Of a stretch of 64,000 nt of DNA, positions 33,580 to 42,601 are shown piece by piece. The notes below the pieces were generated by a model. The model saw only the letters and a list, made by a program, of their open reading frames with translations. It was not told the DNA's origin and searched no databases. The translations under genes were made by a program, and so were the position numbers. Source of the DNA: Hymenobacter sp. DG01 (lineage in GTDB: Bacteria; Bacteroidota; Bacteroidia; Cytophagales; Hymenobacteraceae); NCBI RefSeq assembly GCF_006352025.1, contig NZ_CP040936.1, positions 2,294,001-2,358,000 of the forward strand, given 5' to 3'. Each line of letters opens with the position of its first letter. Within the stretch, counting starts at the first letter, position 1.

Positions 33580-35220
33580 ATGCCTACCCGGCGCAACTTT
33601 CTGAAGCAGGCCGCGGCTGGCGGCGCGGGGCTGCTACTGGCTCCATTGGCCGGGCTGCACTCCTGTGCGCCTAGTACCAGCCGCAGCCACATTCGGGGCA
33701 GCCTGCACGGGGCCAACCACACTACGGGGCATTTACTGCGCGACGCTTCCCGGCTGCCGGCCCCTACCCATACCCGGCAGGTGGAAGTGCTGATTGTGGG
33801 TGGTGGGGTAGCCGGACTCACGGCACGGCGCGAATTGGAGCGTCGCGGCTTCCGGCCCGAGCAGGTGCTACTAATAGAGTTGGACGAGCAGCCCGGCGGC
33901 AACTCCCGCGCCGGTCGCAACGAGGTGGCCGCCTACCCCTGGGGTGCCCACTACCTGCCCATCCCCGACCCGCGTAACCACGAGCTACTAGGGTTTCTGC
34001 AGGAAGCCGGCGTTATTACAGGCACTGATGCGGCTTCGGGCCTACCCTTCTACAATGAATACTACCTCTGCCACGACCCCGAGGAGCGCCTTTACCTGCG
34101 CGGGCACTGGCAAAATGGGCTAGTGCCGGAATTAGGTGTGTCCCCGGAGGAGAAACAGCAGATTGCCCGGTTTTTCGAGCTGATTGACTCGCTGCGCCTC
34201 GCTACCGGCTCTGATGGTCGCGACGCCTTCCGGATTCCGGTGGCCGAATCGTCGGCCGATGAGCAGTTTCGGAAGCTGGACCAGGTTTCGTTTGCCGAGT
34301 ATCTGGATCAGGAGGGCTTTACCAGCCCCCACCTGCGCTGGTACCTCGACTATAGCTGCAAGGACGACTACGGGGCTACGGCCGCTCAGGTATCGGCGTG
34401 GGCCGGGCTGCACTACTTTGCCTCCCGCAAGGGCCGCGCCCGCAATGCAGCCGCCTCTGATGTGCTGACCTGGCCCGAAGGCAACGGTTTTATGGCCGAG
34501 CAGCTTCGCCAACAGGCCACCTCTCCCATGCTGACCAACACCGTAGCCTACGCCCTGCAGGAAACCTCTACTGGCTTGGCCGTGAACTGCTACAACGTGG
34601 CTACCCGGCAAAGTACCCGCGTAGAGGCTCAACGGGTAATACTGGCTACCCCTCTGTTCATTACAGAACGGTTGCTGAATTCCTTGCCGCCCACTGCCCA
34701 GCGCTCCTTGCCCTGCCACCGGGCCCCGTGGGCCGTTATCAACCTCACACTGGATGGCCTGCCCCAGGGCCCCGGCGCGCCACTGAGCTGGGATAATGTG
34801 CTCTATGGCACGGCTTCCGTGGGCTACGTGAATGCCAGCCACCAAAGCCTGAGTTTGAATGCGGCGGGACCCAAAGTCATTACCTGCTACCTCCCCCTGC
34901 CGGCCGATAACCCTACCCAGGCCCGCCAGCAAGCCTACCAAACCCCCTACGATGAATGGGTACGCCGGATTCTGGCCGAGCTGGAAACCGCCCACCCCGG
35001 CATCACGCCCCACGTACAGCGCGCCGATGTGTGGGTATGGGGCCACGGCATGGTAGCGCCCACCCCCGGTTTTGTGTGGGGAGAAGCCCGCCAGCAAGCC
35101 GCCCAGCCCTGGCAGGGCAAGCTATTCTTCGCCCACACCGACCTCAGCGGTATTTCCATTTTCGAGGAAGGGTTCTATCAGGGGTTGCGCGCCGCTGCGG
35201 AGGTAGCAGCACTGGCGTAA
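33580..35220 (+). CDS. Tat-exported FAD-dependent amine oxidase-like protein
   Basis: 546 aa. The N-terminus PTRRNFLKQAAAGGAGLLLA is a twin-arginine signal, followed by LAGLHSC, a possible lipobox (C28), so the protein may be a Tat lipoprotein outside the inner membrane. The FAD fold starts VEVLIVGGGVAGLTARRELE, with ELDEQPGGNSRAG as ribose site, and the C-terminal FAD motif is near HTDLSGISIFEEGF. It belongs to the amine-oxidase/protoporphyrinogen-oxidase superfamily. Being last in the aminopropyltransferase cluster, it probably oxidises a polyamine product. Confidence 0.85.
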   Translation: MPTRRNFLKQAAAGGAGLLLAPLAGLHSCAPSTSRSHIRGSLHGANHTTGHLLRDASRLPAPTHTRQVEVLIVGGGVAGLTARRELERRGFRPEQVLLIELDEQPGGNSRAGRNEVAAYPWGAHYLPIPDPRNHELLGFLQEAGVITGTDAASGLPFYNEYYLCHDPEERLYLRGHWQNGLVPELGVSPEEKQQIARFFELIDSLRLATGSDGRDAFRIPVAESSADEQFRKLDQVSFAEYLDQEGFTSPHLRWYLDYSCKDDYGATAAQVSAWAGLHYFASRKGRARNAAASDVLTWPEGNGFMAEQLRQQATSPMLTNTVAYALQETSTGLAVNCYNVATRQSTRVEAQRVILATPLFITERLLNSLPPTAQRSLPCHRAPWAVINLTLDGLPQGPGAPLSWDNVLYGTASVGYVNASHQSLSLNAAGPKVITCYLPLPADNPTQARQQAYQTPYDEWVRRILAELETAHPGITPHVQRADVWVWGHGMVAPTPGFVWGEARQQAAQPWQGKLFFAHTDLSGISIFEEGFYQGLRAAAEVAALA

Positions 35221-35247
35221 GCCGCCTTCTGAACAACAGGCGCACTT

Positions 35248-35287
35248 ATCTACGAAATAATCGTATCATTACGATTATTTCGTAGAT
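35248..35287. repeat. 40-nt AT-rich perfect palindrome
   Basis: Two perfect 18-nt arms (35248-35265 and 35270-35287) flank the loop TCAT. It lies 28 bp after the oxidase stop and has no T run, though it may still end transcription of the polyamine cluster. AT-rich arms are unlike the GC-rich terminators elsewhere here. Confidence 0.7.
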
Positions 35288-35361
35288 GTAAGATTTGCGG
35301 CTTCTGCTTTCTTGGTGTACTTGGATGGCGGCAGGTTTCGCGGCTTTGTTTTTAGCGTCTT

Positions 35362-36627
35362 ATGAGGCCACCTTTCTCATTCTTGCCCCGCCTACTCACC
35401 ATCCTGCTGGCAGCACTTGGCTGGCTGGCCGTGCCTTGCTCGGGGCAGGCTCAGGCGCGCTTGAGCGGGGTAGTACTCGATTCGCTTACGCGGCAGCCGC
35501 TGCCCTTTGGCACCGTATTTCTGGCTAATACCACCCTGGGCAACAGTACCGATAAGGATGGGCGCTTTGTGTTTGAACAGGTGCCGCCCGGTACCTACGA
35601 GGTAGTAGCTTCCTACCTAGGCTATAAGCTGCGGCGCCAGGTAGTTATCATTAGCACAACGCCGCAACAGCTCACCTTCCAGCTACCGCCCGCGGCCAAT
35701 GCTCTGGGCGAAGTAGTGGTACGGGCTACCCCCAACAACCCCGACGACTACCGCAAGTTTGCCGAGACGTTTCTGGGTAGCACCAGCTTTTCGCGCCAAT
35801 GCCGCATCCTCGACCCCGAAGCCGTGCGCGTGCACTACGATGCGAAGGATAACGAGCTGCGGGCTACCTGTGCTGAGTTTGTGACGATAGAAAACCGGGC
35901 CCTGGGCTACCGCATCAAATACTACGGCCTCGATTTTCGGCTGAATTTCCGGGGGCAATGGATGGCCTTTTATGGCTGGCCGGTGATAGAGCCCCTACAT
36001 ACCCGCTCGGTCCGGCAGCAGCGCCGCTGGGAAGCCAACCGCCGCGCTGCTTACCTGGGCTCCCTGACCCACTTTTTGCGGAGCGTGTACGAGAATCGCG
36101 TTACCGAGGAAGGCTTTCAGGTACTGCGCATGAGGCGAATAGCCAACCCTGCCCGGGCCCAGGCCGATAGTTTACTAGCCGTTATGCGGCAGCAGGCTTC
36201 GTGGCGACGCCCGCTCAACCCGGTCCGTTTTGATGATTCTCTGAGCCTGCTGACGCGGGTGCCACCCCAGCTGCAGTACCTGTACACCAAACCGTTGCCT
36301 ACTGCAACATTTCGGCAAACCCTGCCAGACTCCGGCCGCGTTGCCCTGGACTTTCCCGACTTGCTGCAGGTAACCTACGACCGGGAAAAGCCCGACCCAT
36401 TGTATGCGCAGCACTTGGCGCGCACGGCTCCGCTGGGCCGGCCCGCGCCACCTCCGGCCGCTACCCAGGTTTCGGTGCTGCATCTGCTGGCTCCGCGCGT
36501 GCTGCTGCAGGCCAATGGTCAGCCGGCGAATCCGCTGGAAGTTCTGACGGAAGAGTACTGGGCCTTTGAGAAACTTGGTGAGTTTCTTCCGCTTAATTAC
36601 CAGCCTCCGGCTCCCGCATTGAATTAG
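35362..36627 (+). CDS. CarboxypepD_reg-like domain protein, exported
   Basis: 421 aa. The signal peptide (to about residue 31, GQAQA) precedes a carboxypeptidase-regulatory-like domain (about 33-115): RLSGVVLDSLTRQPLPFGTV, STDKDGRFVFEQVPPGTYEV and LGEVVVRA. The remainder (120-421) has no recognisable enzyme motif and resembles the C-terminal region of other Bacteroidota envelope proteins. Same general type as the protein at 3627-4826 but not a close copy. Function unknown. Confidence 0.75.
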   Translation: MRPPFSFLPRLLTILLAALGWLAVPCSGQAQARLSGVVLDSLTRQPLPFGTVFLANTTLGNSTDKDGRFVFEQVPPGTYEVVASYLGYKLRRQVVIISTTPQQLTFQLPPAANALGEVVVRATPNNPDDYRKFAETFLGSTSFSRQCRILDPEAVRVHYDAKDNELRATCAEFVTIENRALGYRIKYYGLDFRLNFRGQWMAFYGWPVIEPLHTRSVRQQRRWEANRRAAYLGSLTHFLRSVYENRVTEEGFQVLRMRRIANPARAQADSLLAVMRQQASWRRPLNPVRFDDSLSLLTRVPPQLQYLYTKPLPTATFRQTLPDSGRVALDFPDLLQVTYDREKPDPLYAQHLARTAPLGRPAPPPAATQVSVLHLLAPRVLLQANGQPANPLEVLTEEYWAFEKLGEFLPLNYQPPAPALN

Positions 36628-36740
36628 CTATGGTTGCCTTACGGCATGGGTTTCGCTGCTCGTTGGGCTAGCTGAGGCGGGGGCAGCCAGCGCGGGCTAT
36701 TGCCGATGAAACCTTACTTTCGGCTACCTTTTTCCGCCTG

Positions 36741-37823
36741 ATGCCTACCACTACCGTGCAGCCCGCAACCGTCCTCTTTCGCCAGCCCTGGATTCGCTCG
36801 GCGGGGTTTGATGGCCTCTGGATTCTGGGGCCGCCGTTTCTGGCGCTGCTCATTGTGGCCGGGCTGCCGGCAACGTATCGGGCCTCGGGCCAGATGCCGG
36901 TGCTGGCCTGGGTCGGGCTGGTAGTCCTCATCGACGTAGCGCACGTGTACAGCACCCTGTTCCGCACCTACCTTGATCCGGTGCGCCGCCGTCGGTTCCG
37001 GCATCTGCTCTGGGTAGTGCCGCTGAGCTACTACGTAGCGGGCGTGGTGCTCCACCAGGCCGGCAGCCTTTGGTTCTGGCGGGTGCTGGCGTATGCAGCC
37101 GTATTTCACTTTATCCGGCAGCAATACGGCTTCCTGCGCCTGTATAGCCGACAGGAAACGGCCCGAACCGACCACCGCCTGCTAGACCAGGTAGTGATTT
37201 ACGCGGCTACGCTTTACCCTGTGCTGTGGTGGCACCTGGCCCCTACCCGCAACTTCAACTGGTTCATCTACGGCGACTTCGTGCAGCTCGACTGGCCCCT
37301 GGGCCGCCAGCTGCTGACGGTTCTTTACGTGGGCCTGCTGGGCTTGTATTTGCTGAAAGAAGTATGGCGCTGGCAGACTACGCGCCAATTAAATCTGCCG
37401 CGTAACCTGCTGGTACTGGGCACAGCGGCTTCGTGGTACGTGGGCATTGTACTTTTCAACGGCGACCTAGCCTTCACGCTGCTCAATGTAGTAGCCCACG
37501 GCATTCCCTACCTAGCCCTGATCTGGACTACCAGCCAGCCTACCCCCGCTCCATCGTCGGAGCCTTCCGGAATCAGCCGGCGCTGGTGGCAGGGACGCTA
37601 CGGGGTAGGTCTGTTTCTGGGGTTGTTGTTTGGGCTAGCGTATCTTGAGGAAGGCATCTGGGACGGGCTCGTGTGGCGGGAGCACGCCCCGGTGTTCGGC
37701 TGGTTTCAGCAGCTTCCCGCCGTCACCAATTCCATCTGGCTTAGTTTGCTAGTGCCGCTGCTAGCCCTTCCGCAGGCCACGCACTACGTGCTGGATGGCT
37801 TTATCTGGCGACGCGGCGCTTGA
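36741..37823 (+). CDS. Polytopic membrane protein with conserved His motifs, unknown function
   Basis: 360 aa with about nine hydrophobic helices. Histidines fall in regular membrane-proximal contexts: DVAHVYSTLFRTYLDP, FHFIRQQYGFLRLYSR, NVVAHGIPYLALIW and a C-terminal ATHYVLDGFIWRR. The pattern suggests a metal- or haem-binding membrane enzyme, but I cannot name a family with confidence. It stands alone and is followed by a strong terminator. Confidence 0.7.
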   Translation: MPTTTVQPATVLFRQPWIRSAGFDGLWILGPPFLALLIVAGLPATYRASGQMPVLAWVGLVVLIDVAHVYSTLFRTYLDPVRRRRFRHLLWVVPLSYYVAGVVLHQAGSLWFWRVLAYAAVFHFIRQQYGFLRLYSRQETARTDHRLLDQVVIYAATLYPVLWWHLAPTRNFNWFIYGDFVQLDWPLGRQLLTVLYVGLLGLYLLKEVWRWQTTRQLNLPRNLLVLGTAASWYVGIVLFNGDLAFTLLNVVAHGIPYLALIWTTSQPTPAPSSEPSGISRRWWQGRYGVGLFLGLLFGLAYLEEGIWDGLVWREHAPVFGWFQQLPAVTNSIWLSLLVPLLALPQATHYVLDGFIWRRGA

Positions 37824-37837
37824 TTTGGACGCTACAC

Positions 37838-37870
37838 AAAAACGCCCGGCTGAGCTGAGCCGGGCGTTTT
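37838..37870. terminator. Bidirectional terminator
   Basis: The stem AAAACGCCCGGCT / AGCCGGGCGTTTT, with A and T runs at both ends, lies between the convergent genes ending at 37823 and 37905. Confidence 0.88.
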
Positions 37871-37904
37871 GCATGTTTCAAGCGAAAGAAAGAACAGTGC
37901 GCTG

Positions 37905-38183
37905 TTAAGCGGCATTGGCCAGCGGCTGTACTACTTCAGCGTCCAAGATTTCGATTACGAAGCCGTTTTCGGGCGAGTAGGTTTTGCGGTAATGCACTAC
38001 CAGCTGGCGCCCGCGAGGCGAGGTTACCTGCGTGGTGCAGACGTCGCCGTACGCTTTTTCCTTTTCCAGAAAGGGCTGCAAGGCTTGGATAGTTTGCAGA
38101 AACTCGGCGGGTAGCAGCCCTTGCTGCTCCTGCAGTTTCACGGCACTGACGGGGTACAGAAAGCGGGTGTTGAACAGAATCAT
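37905..38183 (-). CDS. Hypothetical protein (92 aa)
   Basis: A small soluble protein starting MILFNTRFLYPVSAVKLQEQ. Alternating strands and one helix are likely; no motif is recognised. The frame extends seven codons to a TTG, but the ATG at 38183 is preferred. A bidirectional terminator follows the stop, supporting expression. Confidence 0.65.
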   Translation of the reverse strand: MILFNTRFLYPVSAVKLQEQQGLLPAEFLQTIQALQPFLEKEKAYGDVCTTQVTSPRGRQLVVHYRKTYSPENGFVIEILDAEVVQPLANAA

Positions 38184-38344
38184 AGGGTAGGAGAAACAAG
38201 CCAAATTGTTCTGGTTGGCTAACGCTTTCCTACCCCGCTTGATTCCTGAAACCCTGCTATTTATTCAGGTTTTCAGCTTGGTTTTGTGGTCTGATAGAAT
38301 AGTGCTTTGAAGTCGTGTTCGAGAAATATGAGCTACAAAAACGA

Positions 38345-38424
38345 TGTCATTCTGAGTGGAGCGAGGAATCTGCGTTGTAGTATTCAATGATGCACCCAGA
38401 TTCCTCGCTCCACTCGGAATGACA
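38345..38424. repeat. Dispersed hairpin repeat, copy 1
   Basis: It starts TGTCATTCTGAGTGGAGCGA and ends with the inverted ATTCCTCGCTCCACTCGGAA then TGACA, about 80 nt overall, folding into a long hairpin. Same family as the elements at 51369-51446 and 58702-58803. Confidence 0.85.
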
Positions 38425-38433
38425 CAGCCTTCA

Positions 38434-41421
38434 CTACCCCCCGTACTGCTGCAGTATACCTGCCAGCTGGTTGACTCGGGCGGCATCGTTGGTATCGGCG
38501 GCGGCCAGATAGAGGTGCTGGAGGGTGAAGATCTGCATCCCAATTTCCCGGTCGAAGAGGGCGGCATCGGGGCGGGCGGCGTAGTAGGCCAGGTGCTGGG
38601 TGGTGCGGATAGTAAGGGTATCCATGATTTCGCGGGCCCGGCGGGTTTCGCCCACTGCTACCAGGGAGGGCACCAGGTCGGGGGTGTAGGCGTCGTAGGG
38701 CAAGGCCGTATCGGGCAGTACCGTGAGGCACTTGTGCAGCACTTCGCGGGCGCGGGGTTGGTTGCCCGCTTCCACGTAGGCACGGGCCAGGCGGGCAAAC
38801 TGCTGGCGGTAGGCGGCCAGGGTGAAGCGCTGATTTTCATCGTAGTACACCCGCGGGTTGTTGAGGTTGCGGTAGCTGTACTTGCGCATCAGGGAATCGT
38901 AGAGCAGGTCCTTGGCTACCACGCCTTCTTCGGGCAGGTGTAGCTCTGGTCGTTCGGCCGGCTCCCGGCACGGCACCACCCGGCACGCCAGGCCCTCCAG
39001 CTGCAGATAAGGCTCCAAACCCAGGCGGTTACGCGGGCTCACGGTATTGGCGAAGTACACCGGGCGGCGCCAGTTATTGGTAGCCAGCATATCCAGCAAC
39101 GCCAGGTCTTTCTTCTCCAGCGCACTCTTCGTTACCTCCCACTCCATACGCGGCACCACTTGCCCCTGCCGCTCAACTGGCACCACCCCGCTGCGCCGGA
39201 TGGCGGCCGTATCGATGGGTAGTACAAGGCGGTTGGTGGGGTAGGAAAGCAGAGTTTTCGAGCCATCGGCGTAACTAACCTGCAGTAAGGGGCTGTTCTG
39301 CTCCACCAGTTGCACAAATTCCCGCACGTTCAGCTCCCGCACGCCCGGATTTTCCACGAAGGGCAGGTAGTCGTTGGTTCCCTGGCGGTAGCGGCCGGTG
39401 CTGATAGAAAGCGGCAGCGGCGCCGATTGGTAGCTGCGCTGGCGCATCTGCTCCACGTACCAGTCGGTATTGAGGTAGCTTGACACCATCACCCGCACAT
39501 CGGGCCGCACGCCTTCCACTTCCTGGGCGTACCACAGCGGAAAGGTATCGTTGTCGCCTTCAGTAACGAGGATAGCATTTGGGGCCAAGGTGTTAAGTAC
39601 GTTTTTGGCGTAGTCAACGGAGCTAAAGCGGCCGGTCCGGTCGTGGTCGTCCCAGCCTTCCACGGCCATCAATGCGGGCACTATCAGACCCAGCGTCGTA
39701 GCCAGCCCTACCCGAAGCCTATTGGCCGAAAGCAAACGACTAAGCGCGGCATGCAGGGCGGGTACGCCCAGCCCAATCCAGATACAGAAAGCCAGCGTAG
39801 CGCCCGCAAACGTGTAGTCCCGCTCGCGGGGCTCCTGGGGCGGCTGGTTGAGATAGAACACAATGGCCAGGCCCGTCAGCACGAACAGCAGCCCGACTAC
39901 CAGGGCCTGCTGCCGATTACGGCGCAGCTGCCAGATCAGGCCCCCTACCCCCAGCAGGAAGGGCAAGGCCAGGAAGGTATTCCGCCCCCGGTTTTCGGCT
40001 ACGCTGGCGGGCACTGGTTGACTGGCATCCCAGGGCCAGAGCACGCCGGCGTGCTGCACGTCGCTTTCCCGGCCAATAAAATTCCAGCCGAAATACCGCC
40101 AGAACATGTGGCCCATCTGGTACTTGAACAGGAAGCCCAGATTCTGGCCCATAGTCGGTTTCTGGCCTTCTTCGAGGTCGGCAACCCACTTGCGGTACTG
40201 GCGCACCAGCTCGGGGGTAGTGCCGCCAGGCCCGCTGTAAATGCGGGGGAGCAGCATCTTATCGGTGGCTTCGTAGCGCAGCTCGGGACGGTGGTCGGTG
40301 ATGACGTACCGGCCATTCTGGCGGGTGTAGCGCGGGGCACCGTCTTCCTGGGCCGTAGGCTGGGCAAATAAATGAGGGCCGTAGAGCAGGGGCCGGTCGC
40401 CGTACTGTTCACGCCGCAGGTAGCTCACAAAGGACAGTACCTCGTTGGGCGCGTTTTCGTTGATGGTAGGGTTGAAGGAGCTGCGAATGGGCACTATCAG
40501 GTAGCAGGAGTAGCCGATGAGCACAAATACCAGCGCCAGCAGGCCCGTGTGCAGTCCTACGCGCCCTGAGCGGTAGGCAAAGCGGAACCCAGCCAGCAAC
40601 AATCCACCAAACAGCAGCAGAAATAGCACCAGTCCCGAGTTGTAGGGTAGCCCAAACGTATTCACGAAGAACACTTCACTGGCCCCGGCCAGGGTAGGCA
40701 GCCCCGGAATAATGCCTTCCAGCACTACCAGCACCAGCAGACTGCCCGCCACCAACGCCAGCAGAATGCCGCGCCAGGCAGGTTGGGGCGTCCGGCGAAG
40801 ATACCACACCAGGCACAACACCGGAATAGCCAGCAGATTCAGCAAATGCACTCCTATGCCTAGGCCAATGACGTAGGCAATGAGCACTAGCCACCGGTCG
40901 GCGCCGGGGAGGTCGGCCCGCTTTTCCCATTGTAGCATCAGCCACACCACCAGAGCAGTACCCAGCGTAGAAAGCGCATACACCTCGGCCTCTACGGCAT
41001 TAAACCAGAACGAATCGGAGAAGGCAAAGGCCAGGGCACCCACTATCCCACTGCCCAGCACCAACCCTACTGAGGCTCCTGGCAACGGCTCGTCATTGAA
41101 AGCGGGTATCAGCTTTTCGGCCAAGTGCGTGATGATGCCAAACAGCAGAGCTACCGTGGTAGCGCTGGCCACCGCCGATACCATATTCACCAGCACCGCT
41201 ACTCGCGTTACGTCGCCGAAGGACAGCAGGGACGCCAAGCGGGCGATGAGCAGGTAAAGCGGGGCGCCCGGCGGATGGGGCACCAGCAGCCTGTAGGCGC
41301 TGGCCGTGAACTCGCCCGCATCCCAGAAGGAAGCAGTAGGCTCCAGGGTAGCCCAGTACACGCCCAGGGCCAGCAGGAACAGGGCCCCGCTACAAAATTG
41401 TTTCAGTCGGGAATACGGCAT
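38434..41421 (-). CDS. DUF2723 membrane protein (GT-C-like), with C-terminal soluble part
   Basis: 995 aa. The N-terminal DUF2723 domain shows YWATLEPTASFWDAGEFTAS with the Asp-Glu pair typical of GT-C glycosyltransferases, then PHPPGAPLYLLIARL and about a dozen helices to residue 560. The C-terminal 400 residues are soluble, containing VTEGDNDTFPLWYAQEVEGV and a helical TPR-like end (YVEAGNQPRAREVLHKCL). An upstream ATG at 41454 falls inside a terminator stem, so the ATG at 41421 is the better start. These proteins are thought to transfer sugars from lipid carriers to proteins. Confidence 0.88.
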   Translation of the reverse strand: MPYSRLKQFCSGALFLLALGVYWATLEPTASFWDAGEFTASAYRLLVPHPPGAPLYLLIARLASLLSFGDVTRVAVLVNMVSAVASATTVALLFGIITHLAEKLIPAFNDEPLPGASVGLVLGSGIVGALAFAFSDSFWFNAVEAEVYALSTLGTALVVWLMLQWEKRADLPGADRWLVLIAYVIGLGIGVHLLNLLAIPVLCLVWYLRRTPQPAWRGILLALVAGSLLVLVVLEGIIPGLPTLAGASEVFFVNTFGLPYNSGLVLFLLLFGGLLLAGFRFAYRSGRVGLHTGLLALVFVLIGYSCYLIVPIRSSFNPTINENAPNEVLSFVSYLRREQYGDRPLLYGPHLFAQPTAQEDGAPRYTRQNGRYVITDHRPELRYEATDKMLLPRIYSGPGGTTPELVRQYRKWVADLEEGQKPTMGQNLGFLFKYQMGHMFWRYFGWNFIGRESDVQHAGVLWPWDASQPVPASVAENRGRNTFLALPFLLGVGGLIWQLRRNRQQALVVGLLFVLTGLAIVFYLNQPPQEPRERDYTFAGATLAFCIWIGLGVPALHAALSRLLSANRLRVGLATTLGLIVPALMAVEGWDDHDRTGRFSSVDYAKNVLNTLAPNAILVTEGDNDTFPLWYAQEVEGVRPDVRVMVSSYLNTDWYVEQMRQRSYQSAPLPLSISTGRYRQGTNDYLPFVENPGVRELNVREFVQLVEQNSPLLQVSYADGSKTLLSYPTNRLVLPIDTAAIRRSGVVPVERQGQVVPRMEWEVTKSALEKKDLALLDMLATNNWRRPVYFANTVSPRNRLGLEPYLQLEGLACRVVPCREPAERPELHLPEEGVVAKDLLYDSLMRKYSYRNLNNPRVYYDENQRFTLAAYRQQFARLARAYVEAGNQPRAREVLHKCLTVLPDTALPYDAYTPDLVPSLVAVGETRRAREIMDTLTIRTTQHLAYYAARPDAALFDREIGMQIFTLQHLYLAAADTNDAARVNQLAGILQQYGG

Positions 41422-41444
41422 ACAGCACTGGTTCAGGGTGAATA

Positions 41445-41496
41445 AAAAACGCATCCGGCCGCCCGGAATGACTTCCAGACTGCCGGATGCGTTTTC
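41445..41496 (-). terminator. Terminator downstream of the 304-aa gene
   Basis: AAAACGCATCCGGC pairs with GCCGGATGCGTTTT across a 22-nt loop; on the minus strand the stem ends in a T run (TTTTTTATT). The stem covers the upstream ATG of the DUF2723 frame, which decides that gene's start. Confidence 0.85.
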
Positions 41497-41551
41497 ACTT
41501 GCACCGGTTGCCTACCCCCTAAAAACTGTACAACAAGCAGTTACTCTGTGC

Positions 41552-42466
41552 CTACAGGCTCAGCGCCACCGTCACGGCCGTAGAGCCGCCGGCATCATCG
41601 TCGGTTACCAGCAGCAGCTCGTAGCTTCTCGGGCCCGATTTGCGGCGCACGGCCACGCTTTCCACTTTGCCCCGGTAGGGTTTGCCGCCGGGCAGTTCTA
41701 GCTGGGCCAGCCGCACCGGCAATACTTTCTCAGAAGGCTTCGCCAGTTCCAGCACTCCCACAAACGAGCCCAGCACCACGCCATCCAGCACGGCATCCTG
41801 GGTGTCTTCTACCGAAGCAGTAACAAACAGACGGCTATCAAACCAGGTAGCCCCCGAAAAGCCAGCCGGCTTTCCATCAATTACGGGCAGCTCAAACAGC
41901 TGCTTTTGCACGGCCGGTACTTGCTGGGCGCGGTGGTGCAGATAGTTGAGGGTAGCGGCCAGGGGCAGACGAAACAGCAGGTTGCCAGTAGCCAAGCCTA
42001 CCGTGCGCTGAAACAGCAGCAGCTCCGTAGCGGTAGCGGCGGTGGCTTCCAGGTTCAGCACGATGCCAGGGGGTAGCAAAGTCCGGAGAGTGGAGTACAG
42101 TCCGCCCAACGACACCGGGTACACGTTCCCTACCCCACCGGTTTTCAGCAAGGGCACCCAGAAGCCCTGCTCCCGCGCCGCCGTGGCCCCCGAGCCCAGC
42201 GCCAATAGTCCGGTTTCGCCGGTGGGGGTAGTCAGGGCGGTCATGCACTCCAGGTCCAACTTCAGCTCTTTCGGAATGCGGCCGGTGCTGAAGTGGGCCG
42301 TTTCAAAGAGGCGTGTGGGCTCACCGGCGGCCAGGGTGGCGGCGTTGAGCTGGTAGAGAAACGGGGCATCGTCGCCGATGACGTAGGCCACGTTGCCGAC
42401 TACCTCTACCCCGGAGGCAGAAGGCAGGTTGGGCAGTACTGCTTCGTGCTGAATAAGAGCCTGCAT
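41552..42466 (-). CDS. Conserved hypothetical protein, probable beta-propeller
   Basis: 304 aa without signal peptide. Repeated beta segments (GVEVVGNVAYVIGDDAPFLY, GFSGATWFDSRLFVTASV, SYELLLVTDDDAGGSTAV) suggest a propeller like those of phytase/esterase-like or DUF6929-type Bacteroidota proteins. No catalytic residues could be assigned. The frame extends to a TTG at 42490, but the ATG at 42466 (MQALIQHEAVLP) is preferred. It ends at a strong terminator. Confidence 0.7.
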   Translation of the reverse strand: MQALIQHEAVLPNLPSASGVEVVGNVAYVIGDDAPFLYQLNAATLAAGEPTRLFETAHFSTGRIPKELKLDLECMTALTTPTGETGLLALGSGATAAREQGFWVPLLKTGGVGNVYPVSLGGLYSTLRTLLPPGIVLNLEATAATATELLLFQRTVGLATGNLLFRLPLAATLNYLHHRAQQVPAVQKQLFELPVIDGKPAGFSGATWFDSRLFVTASVEDTQDAVLDGVVLGSFVGVLELAKPSEKVLPVRLAQLELPGGKPYRGKVESVAVRRKSGPRSYELLLVTDDDAGGSTAVTVALSL

Positions 42467-42511
42467 AATGACCTTATTACGGTGAAACAAGCTGTGCAGA
42501 TAAGTTTAGCC

Positions 42512-42550
42512 CGCAGAGGGCGCAGAGGTTGTCGCAGAGGAACGCAGAGC
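42512..42550. repeat. Short CGCAGAGG direct repeats
   Basis: CGCAGAGG occurs at 42512, 42521 and 42533, with CGCAGAGC at 42543, then an inverted CCTCTGC at 42552. It lies in the 135-bp spacer and resembles a dispersed intergenic repeat. Confidence 0.55.
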
Positions 42551-42601
42551 CCCTCTGCAGTTGCAAGGGTAAGCCAACCGACCAACCCCGAGCCCCCTAC
42601 C

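Noticed and set aside
42512-42560. CGCAGAGG repeats as a CRISPR array.
   Set aside because: Repeats are only 8 bp with 1-4 bp spacers and no cas genes are present.
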